Part shown: one piece after another, positions 1-5,891 of the stretch
Layout: every line of letters begins with the position of its first letter
Position numbering within the stretch: position 1 is the stretch's first letter
Assembly (NCBI GenBank): GCA_937900305.1
Contig: CALCCV010000395.1
Coordinates: 1-16,240 of the forward strand
Direction of reading: 5' to 3'
Origin: an uncultured Pseudobdellovibrionaceae bacterium
GTDB taxonomy: Bacteria; Bdellovibrionota; Bdellovibrionia; Bdellovibrionales; Bdellovibrionaceae
DNA length: 16,240 bases
Notes under the pieces: model-generated
Databases searched by the model: none
What the model saw: the letters and a program-made list of their open reading frames with translations, nothing else
What the model was told of the DNA's origin: nothing
Position numbers and translations under genes: made by a program

Positions 1-168
1 CGGAAGCGATTTCGGCGCTGGAGATGGGAGGCGAAGCTGGGAGCGCTGTGGAAATCCTTCTAGCCGAGCCGGAGCCGCGATCGCAGTTCTCGACGCGAGT
101 GGGCCTGAAGAGATCAAAAGAAAAATCAAAAGATCTCGTCCAAAAAATAATTTAAATATTGAATTCAT
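1..168 (-). CDS. Partial exported protein, N-terminus only
   Basis: Function not recognised. The frame is open from an ATG at 168 to the window edge (56 codons). The N terminus has a short start region (MNSIFKLFFGRD), a hydrophobic stretch (residues about 13-24) and then small residues and Ala/Pro, which looks like a signal peptide. The rest is rich in Ser, Pro, Leu and Arg. An AGGAG lies 10 bases upstream of the ATG. The same frame stays open further upstream to a GTG at 387 (129 codons in all) with a helical, charged leader segment, but that GTG has no visible ribosome binding site, so I prefer 168. It is divergent from the haem lipoprotein gene. A plus-strand frame over bases 3-155 competes with it; I judged that one weaker. 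Confidence 0.4.
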   Translation of the reverse strand, partial: MNSIFKLFFGRDLLIFLLISSGPLASRTAIAAPARLEGFPQRSQLRLPSPAPKSLP

Positions 169-326
169 CGTTTGGCCACTCCTCATTTGCGACTTCGAAT
201 TGGGAGATTTGAGCCTCACTCCGCTGATGAACTTCGTCAACTCCGTTTGCCGACGGCGAACACTGGTGCCAAATTGAAAACCCTCTAGCATTTCTTTCAT
301 TCGAGAGTGACATTTTCTGTTCGCGA

Positions 327-355
327 TTGAGATTCTCTGCAAATTCCGATACAAC
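327..355 (+). promoter_or_regulatory. Candidate sigma70-type promoter for the haem lipoprotein gene
   Basis: A TTGAGA (327-332, five of six matches to TTGACA) is separated by 17 bases from TACAAC (350-355, four of six matches to TATAAT). Spacing is ideal and the site lies about 150 bases upstream of the ATG at 510. This gives a long leader that includes a small CTCTC/GAGAG hairpin (424-437) and three T-tracts. It is a pattern match only. Confidence 0.3.
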
Positions 356-452
356 GCATCCAATCGCAACTCCACTTCCTCATTCACCGAGCGGCATCAC
401 AGAACTTGAAAAGTAAAATTCACCTCTCAAAAGAGAGTGAACGGCGTTGCTA

Positions 453-485
453 TTTTTTTTCGAGATATTTTTTTCGAGTTTTTTT
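453..485 (+). repeat. Three T-tracts separated by short CGAG-containing spacers
   Basis: Runs of 8, 7 and 7 T (453-460, 468-474, 479-485) are each separated by a spacer containing CGAG (461-464 and 475-478). They lie just upstream of the Shine-Dalgarno GGGAG (500-504) of the haem lipoprotein gene. On DNA such tracts, spaced at roughly a helical turn, bend the helix. On RNA they form a U-rich, unstructured leader. They are not preceded by a strong GC hairpin, so an intrinsic terminator is unlikely. Confidence 0.5.
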
Positions 486-509
486 GGAAGTTTACTTTTG
501 GGAGTCCAT

Positions 510-2507
510 ATGAAATCGAGCACGCTCAATCTCAGGTTCGCACTTCACTCTTTGGTGGGAAGTGTTTTATTAACTCTCGTTGTAGCGTGCACCGGTGGTG
601 GCTCGGAATCGAAGCCGCAACCTCCGGCGGATCCTCCCGGCGCAGGCCCGCAGACAATGCCCCCTTTGACGCCGACACCAACTCCGGTGACGAATCCAGA
701 GCCAGAGCCCCTGACACCGCCGGTGGTTGAGCCACCCGTCATTCAACCACCGATTGAGTTGCTCACTGGTCCCGGAGCCATGGAAAAATACTGCAGTGCT
801 TGTCACACAAATAATTCAACCACGAATTCATTTCGCCTGAACTACATGGGTGAATCCCAAATTTTGGATGCGTTAGCTCGACTGACGGTTCAAGACAGTC
901 ATCCAATGGCAATGCCGCCTTCACCGATTTCCTTGATCCCCGGGCCAGGTGGAACCTTGCAAAATCCAAAAGCCATTATCGTTGCCTATTTGCGTGAGAA
1001 GTTAGTTGAGCTCCGCAAAGTCCCGACGCCGCCACCATCCGTTGTTGGTGCTTTACCGTTTACTCCCTCCGAGTGTTATCAAACCTCGGCAGAGTGGATG
1101 AAATTTCGCGCGACCATGGCCAACAAAATCGGAACCACCGGTGAGCCTGGTTTGGGTGATGGATATAGTCTATTATCAACTTACATCACTCAATGTGAAA
1201 ACACATTGACGACGTTAAATGTGAAATCTTGTTTTAAAAATTTGGCAGAATATGCTCGGGTTTCAATCCCTCACACTGGCAGTAAATATAAGCTGGGGTT
1301 TGAATTGAGCGACGACAAATACTATTCAAATTTGAAATCGCAAAACCAAATTGATGGTCTGGCCCTGCCAAAAGCAGAAGAAGGAATCAATCTGCTGGAT
1401 GGAATTCCTGAAAATTGGCGAGAGCAAATTTCGGCGTCAGGAAACAAAGTCCGGGCATTGCAATATCGATCACGAACGGTTGCCAATCCTGGCCAAGTAG
1501 GCTCTTACAACCGACTTTTGTTTTTGGTCGAAGGCGAAAAGTACGACAAATGGATTCAATTCACTTTGCCCGAACCCACAGACTTTACGGCGATTGGCTA
1601 CAACCCTTTTGGTGACACTGCCCCTGAGCAATTGATTGATATGATTGCTGTCGACAAAACAAAAACTCCAAATCAAATCATGTTTGCGCAATATTGGAGA
1701 AATAGCGAAGGCAAAAAACCCATGCCGAGATTGAATGCCTTTAGCAAACATTTGCTGGGTGTAGTCCCTGAAGGACTGCAAAATCAGGCAGATGCTTGCT
1801 ACATTTGCCACGCCAATGGAATGAGAGCCTTGAGTCCACAACCCGCGTCGGTGGGAGTTGATCAGGTAAAAACTTTAAATGCATTCAATGCCAAGATGGT
1901 CTCATACAAACGTTTGGATTGGATCAATGCGATCACTCCCGAAGCCTACGGGCCGGCCATGGGCAAAAACATTGGCTGCACGGGCTGCCACAATTCATCA
2001 GATAAAAATCTAGGTGCGAGTTTAGCTCGTGGATCCATCAATTCCCAGTTCAACAATTTCCATTTGTCTCACAAGATGATGACGGATCTAAGTATGCCAA
2101 CATCAAAGATGATGTACTTAGAGAACAATCCGTCGAAGCCTGCGAATGTTTTAGCTCTGCAATCGCATGTGAAAAACCTCGACCTCTTCCCTGACAGCGA
2201 GCGATTGGCCATGGGCCGCACTTTCGTTGATGCCCAAACGAACGGCAGCAACGAAAATCCTTCCATCTCTGAGATTTTTGGAGCACTGAATGCACTTCTC
2301 TTCTTTCAAGATGGGACGGCCACCTACCAAACCGATTGGCCCGGCCTCATTTCTGAATTTGCCACTTTGAATTTGGACCAGATGAAGGCCGACGCGAAAG
2401 CCGTGCGCGATCAAAGAGCGAAGTGGATAAATCAGCAACTGAATCCCTCTTCAAGCTGGTACCGCGCTGAAGTTGGTCAGTGGCTCTTAAACGCCTGCGA
2501 AAACTAG
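510..2507 (+). CDS. Lipoprotein with three c-type haem sites
   Basis: This is a 665-residue outer-envelope protein. The signal peptide ends in a lipobox (LVVAC, Cys27), followed by a Pro-rich linker (about 34-85) typical of a surface or periplasmic tether. Three haem-attachment motifs are visible: C95-H99 (CSACH), C430-H434 (CYICH) and C490-H494 (CTGCH). Met133 or Met135 (in HPMAMPP) could be the distal ligand of the first haem. The first haem domain is separated from the other two by about 330 residues that I cannot assign; the C-terminal part is helical. The start at 510 is chosen because GGGAG lies 5 bases upstream and the lipoprotein signal begins there; the frame extends to 447 but the extra residues are hydrophobic and spoil the signal. 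It is likely a periplasm-facing electron carrier or a dihaem-peroxidase-like enzyme; the partner is unknown. Confidence 0.85.
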   Translation: MKSSTLNLRFALHSLVGSVLLTLVVACTGGGSESKPQPPADPPGAGPQTMPPLTPTPTPVTNPEPEPLTPPVVEPPVIQPPIELLTGPGAMEKYCSACHTNNSTTNSFRLNYMGESQILDALARLTVQDSHPMAMPPSPISLIPGPGGTLQNPKAIIVAYLREKLVELRKVPTPPPSVVGALPFTPSECYQTSAEWMKFRATMANKIGTTGEPGLGDGYSLLSTYITQCENTLTTLNVKSCFKNLAEYARVSIPHTGSKYKLGFELSDDKYYSNLKSQNQIDGLALPKAEEGINLLDGIPENWREQISASGNKVRALQYRSRTVANPGQVGSYNRLLFLVEGEKYDKWIQFTLPEPTDFTAIGYNPFGDTAPEQLIDMIAVDKTKTPNQIMFAQYWRNSEGKKPMPRLNAFSKHLLGVVPEGLQNQADACYICHANGMRALSPQPASVGVDQVKTLNAFNAKMVSYKRLDWINAITPEAYGPAMGKNIGCTGCHNSSDKNLGASLARGSINSQFNNFHLSHKMMTDLSMPTSKMMYLENNPSKPANVLALQSHVKNLDLFPDSERLAMGRTFVDAQTNGSNENPSISEIFGALNALLFFQDGTATYQTDWPGLISEFATLNLDQMKADAKAVRDQRAKWINQQLNPSSSWYRAEVGQWLLNACEN

Positions 2508-2555
2508 CTCATCGCTTCTTCCACGAGAATTGCTTACTCCCGCCACTCCGAGCAT

Positions 2556-2561
2556 GATAAT
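2556..2561 (+). promoter_or_regulatory. Candidate -10 element inside the bcp leader
   Basis: GATAAT matches TATAAT at five of six positions. No convincing -35 is present at the right distance (TTGCTT at 2530 would need a 20-base spacer). If used, transcription would begin near 2568, within the left arm of the hairpin that covers the ribosome binding site. Confidence 0.25.
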
Positions 2562-2563
2562 GT

Positions 2564-2586
2564 TCCTCCTCAAACCCAGAGGAGGA
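2564..2586 (+). promoter_or_regulatory. Hairpin covering the bcp Shine-Dalgarno
   Basis: TCCTCCTC (2564-2571) pairs perfectly with GAGGAGGA (2579-2586) around a 7-base loop. The right arm contains the full AGGAGG ribosome binding site of the peroxiredoxin, four bases before its ATG at 2590. In an RNA that contains the whole stem the ribosome site would be masked. This is seen directly in the sequence; the regulatory effect is inferred. Confidence 0.55.
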
Positions 2587-2589
2587 TTC

Positions 2590-3048
2590 ATGTTAAAAGT
2601 TGGCGATCAATTTCCTAGTTTTGAATTGCAAAACCAAGACGGCAAAACCAAGTCTCTAAAGGACTATGCGGGACAATGGCTGGTTCTTTATGTCTATCCA
2701 AAGGATGACACTCCAGGATGCACCTTGCAGGGCAAATCATTCACGGCGCAGAAAGAGGCCTTCGCCAAACAGGGCATCAAAGTCGTTGGCTTGAGCCAAG
2801 ATGACGTCGCTTCTCACAAAAACTTCTGTCAAAAGTATGCATTTGACGTTGAGCTTTTGGCAGACCCGAGTGCGAAACTTCTCAACGCGGTCGGAGTCGG
2901 ACAAAAAGAATGGAAAGGAACGATGTATTGGAATCGCACTACGTTTTTAGTGGATGCCAAAGGCGTGGTCCAAAAAGTCTATGAGAATGTCAATCCGGAA
3001 GGTCACGAAGGCGTTTTACTGGCAGATATCGCTGCGATGTCTCACTAG
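2590..3048 (+). CDS. bcp: Bcp/PrxQ-type thiol peroxiredoxin
   Basis: This 152-residue protein has the full thioredoxin-fold peroxiredoxin layout. It reduces hydrogen and organic peroxides in the cytoplasm using thiols. The peroxidatic cysteine is Cys44 in the family motif PKDDTPGCT; the family's aromatic strand (LYVYP) and GLSQDD turn are present. The resolving Cys five residues later, found in E. coli Bcp, is replaced by Lys49. Cys80 (in HKNFCQKY) is 36 residues downstream and is the likely partner. Length matches the family. The open frame extends upstream to a TTG at 2530, but AGGAGG precedes the ATG at 2590 and the family begins with the K-x-G-D-x-F-P segment, so 2590 is the start. It follows the haem lipoprotein gene by 82 bases. 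Confidence 0.95.
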   Translation: MLKVGDQFPSFELQNQDGKTKSLKDYAGQWLVLYVYPKDDTPGCTLQGKSFTAQKEAFAKQGIKVVGLSQDDVASHKNFCQKYAFDVELLADPSAKLLNAVGVGQKEWKGTMYWNRTTFLVDAKGVVQKVYENVNPEGHEGVLLADIAAMSH

Positions 3049-3059
3049 CTTTATTCCTC

Positions 3060-3180
3060 AAAGACGAAAAGGACTGCTCGTTTGTTACGGCAGTCGCTTA
3101 AACCGGCGCGGGCCGCTGTGATGTTCGCCGAGAACACAGCAAGTGCGCCGGTGCTGACTCCTTCGTGTCGAATGATATAA
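3060..3180 (-). ncRNA. Candidate structured small RNA or palindromic intergenic element
   Basis: The 351-base gap between bcp and the next gene contains a dense block of complementary arms. ACCGGCGC (3102-3109) pairs with GCGCCGGT (3145-3152). Within it GCTGTG (3115-3120) pairs with CACAGC (3135-3140), topped by TTC/GAA around a 5-base loop. A second hairpin pairs 3072-3077 plus 3079-3081 with 3087-3095. Read on the minus strand this last hairpin is followed by CTTTTCG, so it resembles an intrinsic terminator, and TATAAA (3185-3190) lies upstream as a possible -10. A 44-codon minus-strand frame (3051-3185) crosses the block but lacks an ATG, GTG or TTG near its beginning. The rest of the gap (3191-3399) shows nothing I can assign. 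Confidence 0.35.
3065..3095 (-). terminator. Intrinsic terminator-like hairpin, minus strand
   Basis: On the minus strand a nine-pair stem (GACTGCCGT with ACG-A-GCAGTC, one bulged A) closes an AACAA loop and runs into CTTTTCGTCTTT. The plus-strand reading has no T-run after the stem, so it would stop leftward transcription. It would end the candidate small RNA and protect the convergent bcp gene. Confidence 0.4.
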
Positions 3181-3399
3181 GCTATTTATACATTACGGCT
3201 TGCTATTGTTGATATTCCAAATGACCAGTTGCAATTCGATTTTGAGGAAATGTGATGATTTTTTAAACTCAAGACGGGATAAAATGTCGGGCGTGGCCGA
3301 CCAAGACCAGCTCAGGTTTAGAACTCGCAAAAACCGAGCTGCTTTGTGAGACGCTGCCCCTTGACGAAACTGAGTTGAAACGGGACATCTAGAGTCACA

Positions 3400-4260
3400 A
3401 TGATTGAAAGCACATTTTTGCATTTGCCAAGTATCGGTGAAACCACGGAGATGTCTTTGTGGCAGAAGGGTTGCGTGAACTGGCAAACCCTGATGGATTC
3501 GCCTGGAGCCTTTTTGCCGACGGCAAAAGTCGATAAAGTTTTGCGAGCGCTTGATCTTTCTCGCTCGGCCTTGAGTGTGGGTGATTTGCGTTATTTTCAA
3601 CGAACTCTCGGCAGTGCAAATGTCTGGCGAATGTTGCCCTACGTGCAAGAATCCATTGCTTACTTAGATATTGAAAGCACAGGTACGGGATTTCCACCTT
3701 ATGCGCATTCGACCTCCATCGCTATTTCCTACAAGGGCCAGCTGTATGTGGAACACGAGATGGGAGCGAAACGCCGACTGCTCTCGGATCTCCACGCCGA
3801 AGCAAAGATGTGGTGCACATTCAGCGGCTTGTCTTTTGATATTCCATTTTTACGTCGCGAGTTTGGTTTGCCTTTTGACGGTCTGCACTTGGATCTCCGT
3901 GTTTGGCTTGGTCGGCAAGGTCACCGGGGTGGGCTTAAGAAGATTCAGGTGGAATTTTCTGATATTCCCACTCGCAGCTCGATGGATATCGATGGTTATG
4001 ATGCCGTTCGCCTGTGGCGGTTGCATCTACAAGGTGTTGAAGGTGCATTGGAGACTTTGATGTGCTACAACGCCGAAGACACCGTGGTTCTCGAAGCTCT
4101 CACCGAAAAAGCTTGGCAAAAAGAGATTTTGGCGTTGTCTGAAATTTTTGAACTGTCTCCGCGAGCGCCCTATTCGCCTCCGCCGACGGAATTAAAAGTT
4201 CACGAAGAGGTGTATCGTCGCTTGCGTAGCGACTCAATCATTCATGCCAGCCCGAATTGA
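3400..4260 (+). CDS. YprB-type RNase H-like (DEDD) domain protein
   Basis: This 286-residue soluble protein matches the YprB/RNase_H_2 group of DEDD exonuclease folds. Residues 6-28 resemble a helix-hairpin-helix entry segment (LPSIGETTE, then LW..G...W), as usual in this family. Motif I is D90-x-E92 (YLDIESTG). Motif II is SGLSFD-x-PF (D147), where the family usually has Asn-Gly in place of Ser142-Gly. DIDGYDAVRLW (196-206) and the final motif YNAEDTVVL (Tyr223, Asn224, Asp227) complete the active site. The nuclease acids are kept, so activity is likely; substrate is not known. The ribosome binding site is weak (GAG at 3391-3393), but a TGA lies in frame a few codons upstream and the family N-terminus fits this start. 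It converges with the gliding operon. Confidence 0.85.
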   Translation: MIESTFLHLPSIGETTEMSLWQKGCVNWQTLMDSPGAFLPTAKVDKVLRALDLSRSALSVGDLRYFQRTLGSANVWRMLPYVQESIAYLDIESTGTGFPPYAHSTSIAISYKGQLYVEHEMGAKRRLLSDLHAEAKMWCTFSGLSFDIPFLRREFGLPFDGLHLDLRVWLGRQGHRGGLKKIQVEFSDIPTRSSMDIDGYDAVRLWRLHLQGVEGALETLMCYNAEDTVVLEALTEKAWQKEILALSEIFELSPRAPYSPPPTELKVHEEVYRRLRSDSIIHASPN

Positions 4261-4304
4261 ATCCTGAAGGCACCTAAACCAGCCACTTGCACGTCGGGTG
4301 CCGA

Positions 4305-4325
4305 ATCCGCTCTGAAGCGATTTTT
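4305..4325 (+). terminator. Weak intrinsic terminator after the YprB-type gene
   Basis: ATC-C-GCT (4305-4311) pairs with AGCGAT (4316-4321) with one bulged C and a CTGA loop, then five T (4321-4325). It overlaps the 3' end of the convergent operon. A second stem, GGCACC (4269-4274) with GGTGCC (4297-4302), lies just upstream without a T-run. Both are short. Confidence 0.3.
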
Positions 4326-4806
4326 AGGGAGCTAGCGCAGATCTCGAATCATCTGGCGGACGAAGTGAACTTGAAAGAGAAAAAGTAGCTTCATTGCCAT
4401 CAAGCTCACTGACAAGCATTGTGTATGAGCCATTTTCCTGCAGAGTTGCATTGCAAGACAGCTCTGTGGTGGTCCAATAAGAATTGCACTCTTTGACCGA
4501 ATATCCATCGCGATCGAAAATTTGCACAGCCATTCTTTTAGGAGGAGTTTTCAGAGTGAAATTATAAGAACCTCGTTCGAATGTCATGAATCGATAGTAT
4601 TGAGGGATTCCCGGGACGATGGCGCCTGTAACGACATCACCGATGACGAACCAAGGAACTGCAAAATCCACTTTTGCCCGAGGAGCGATTGAGGACTCTG
4701 CAGCCAGCGAAGCGGCAGAAAAAAGAAATAAAAAAAGAGATGCGCCCGTCATACAGATCACTCTGATTTTTTTTAATTGCGCCATTTTATTTAAATTCTG
4801 AAACAT
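4324..4806 (-). CDS. Exported beta-sandwich protein, PPC-like
   Basis: This is a 160-residue secreted or periplasmic protein. A signal peptide covers about residues 1-36 (hydrophobic core SLFLFLFSAASLA). The mature part is beta-rich: YYRFMTFERGSYNFTL, then MAVQIFDRDGYSV, then NGSYTMLVSEL and a final FSLSSSL strand. This order resembles pre-peptidase C-terminal (PPC) type beta-sandwiches, which are accessory domains of secreted proteins; the match is by eye. Two cysteines (in KECNSY and ELSCNA) could form a disulfide. GAGAGG lies 5 bases before the chosen ATG. It is the last gene of the operon, 45 bases after the VWA lipoprotein gene, and may help that protein at the surface. I cannot name it. 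Confidence 0.75.
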   Translation of the reverse strand: MFQNLNKMAQLKKIRVICMTGASLFLFLFSAASLAAESSIAPRAKVDFAVPWFVIGDVVTGAIVPGIPQYYRFMTFERGSYNFTLKTPPKRMAVQIFDRDGYSVKECNSYWTTTELSCNATLQENGSYTMLVSELDGNEATFSLSSSLRPPDDSRSALAP

Positions 4807-4851
4807 TTTATCCTCTCAGTTCCAAAAGACTCATATCTTTCATCAACCAAA

Positions 4852-5889
4852 TTACATCGGTTCATAAACTTCAAAATCAACTGTCAATTCGGTGCCCAGA
4901 GGTTGCGCGTACCAGTTGATCGTTTCGCTAAGAATCAGAGAATTAGTGGAAGGTTCATAAACCCAACCCCTCGTCGGATCATTGGGAATTTCTTGCGTAC
5001 CATATTTGACGACGATCGAATTTCGCTGCGGGAGTCGATTGAGTCGCACCACGCTGGCCGAACGTTTCACGATGTCCTTGGCATACTCTGCCAGTTTTGT
5101 TCCATAGTCTGTGGAACAGAGGCTCAACACATTGCCGCGGAAGGCGTCTGTGTTCGTGACCGAATCCAAAAAACTTTCGAGCTTGTTCGTCAAGCTTTCT
5201 GAACCTGGGCAAGGTGGAAATTCTGCAATTTTTCGAAGAACCCCGTAAGCCAAAATCTTTTTTTCATCCATTTTTTTGTCGACTAGGAATTTAAGAAAAT
5301 CGGCCTCGCTGATGGCAGATTGTTCGGCGGCGTCGGTGATAAAAAAAATGGCCAGCATAGCATCCTGCCTGTAAAAATCTTTATTGACCCCGGATTCCAA
5401 GGGGCTAGATAGCGCCGCTACGACCGGTGCGAACATCATTTCTATGGCATCTCCGGAGATTCCAACGAGAAAATTATTAACCAGAGTTTGAATGAGATCG
5501 GGAGTCTGTTTAGTGACAAACGAAGGGTTACCTATAAGTCGACCGCAAGACTTCGTGCACTCCTGCATGTCCGTGGTTAACACTCCAATGTGAAAATCCA
5601 AGATTGAGGTGTTCGCAATACCTTGGGCAAATTTATCAATGTTTAGCGCTAACATTTGCTGAGTCGGCTCCATACTGCCTGAATTGTCGATGACAAATAA
5701 AATATCAACTTTTGGATTGAAGGAAATGAAACCCTTTGGCTTTTCTTGTTTGTCTTCGGTCTTCAATTTTGCGACGGGAACTAAGTGTGGAGACTTGTCA
5801 GAGCAGGACATCAGGGGGAGCGCGCTCAACAAACCAACAGCCAGCACAGATTTCCTAATTTTTGATCGTGTGCGAATCAAATTGCGCAT
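4852..5889 (-). CDS. VWA-domain lipoprotein, CglB-like candidate adhesin
   Basis: This 345-residue lipoprotein has a lipobox LMSC (Cys29, followed by Ser, which favours the outer membrane by E. coli rules) and a von Willebrand A domain from about 60 to 280. The metal site is visible: D68-x-S70-x-S72 (VIDNSGSM) and Asp186 (FITDAAEQS). The middle MIDAS threonine is not obvious; GISGD (143-147) occupies its region. Four cysteines (111, 115, 227, 258) could form two disulfides. The C-terminal part (285-345) is a beta-rich extension. In Myxococcus the gliding adhesin CglB is also a Cys-containing VWA lipoprotein, so a substrate-adhesion role is inferred. The Shine-Dalgarno AAGGAG lies in the last codons of the upstream gene, two bases from its stop, so the two are coupled. 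Confidence 0.88.
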   Translation of the reverse strand: MRNLIRTRSKIRKSVLAVGLLSALPLMSCSDKSPHLVPVAKLKTEDKQEKPKGFISFNPKVDILFVIDNSGSMEPTQQMLALNIDKFAQGIANTSILDFHIGVLTTDMQECTKSCGRLIGNPSFVTKQTPDLIQTLVNNFLVGISGDAIEMMFAPVVAALSSPLESGVNKDFYRQDAMLAIFFITDAAEQSAISEADFLKFLVDKKMDEKKILAYGVLRKIAEFPPCPGSESLTNKLESFLDSVTNTDAFRGNVLSLCSTDYGTKLAEYAKDIVKRSASVVRLNRLPQRNSIVVKYGTQEIPNDPTRGWVYEPSTNSLILSETINWYAQPLGTELTVDFEVYEPM

Positions 5890-5891
5890 CT

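Noticed and set aside
3..155. Plus-strand frame reading to a TAA at 153-155, as the end of a gene from the left
   Set aside because: It overlaps a minus-strand frame that has a signal-peptide-like start and an AGGAG site. The plus-strand reading has no recognisable motif, so I kept the minus-strand call, at low confidence.
424..460. CTCTC/GAGAG hairpin followed by a T-run as an intrinsic terminator
   Set aside because: The stem is short and the T-run begins about 15 bases after it; no plus-strand gene upstream needs a terminator here.
3051..3185. Minus-strand frame of 44 codons through the palindromic block, as a protein gene
   Set aside because: It has no ATG, GTG or TTG near its beginning and the sequence is better explained by nested hairpins.
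3200..3349. Short plus-strand frame from a TTG (or ATG at 3221) ending at 3349
   Set aside because: No ribosome binding site and no recognisable motif; an open frame of this size is expected by chance.
3193..3648. Long minus-strand frame of 151 codons
   Set aside because: More than half lies antisense to the YprB-type gene, which has clear family motifs. The product has no recognisable domain and its composition looks like a shadow.
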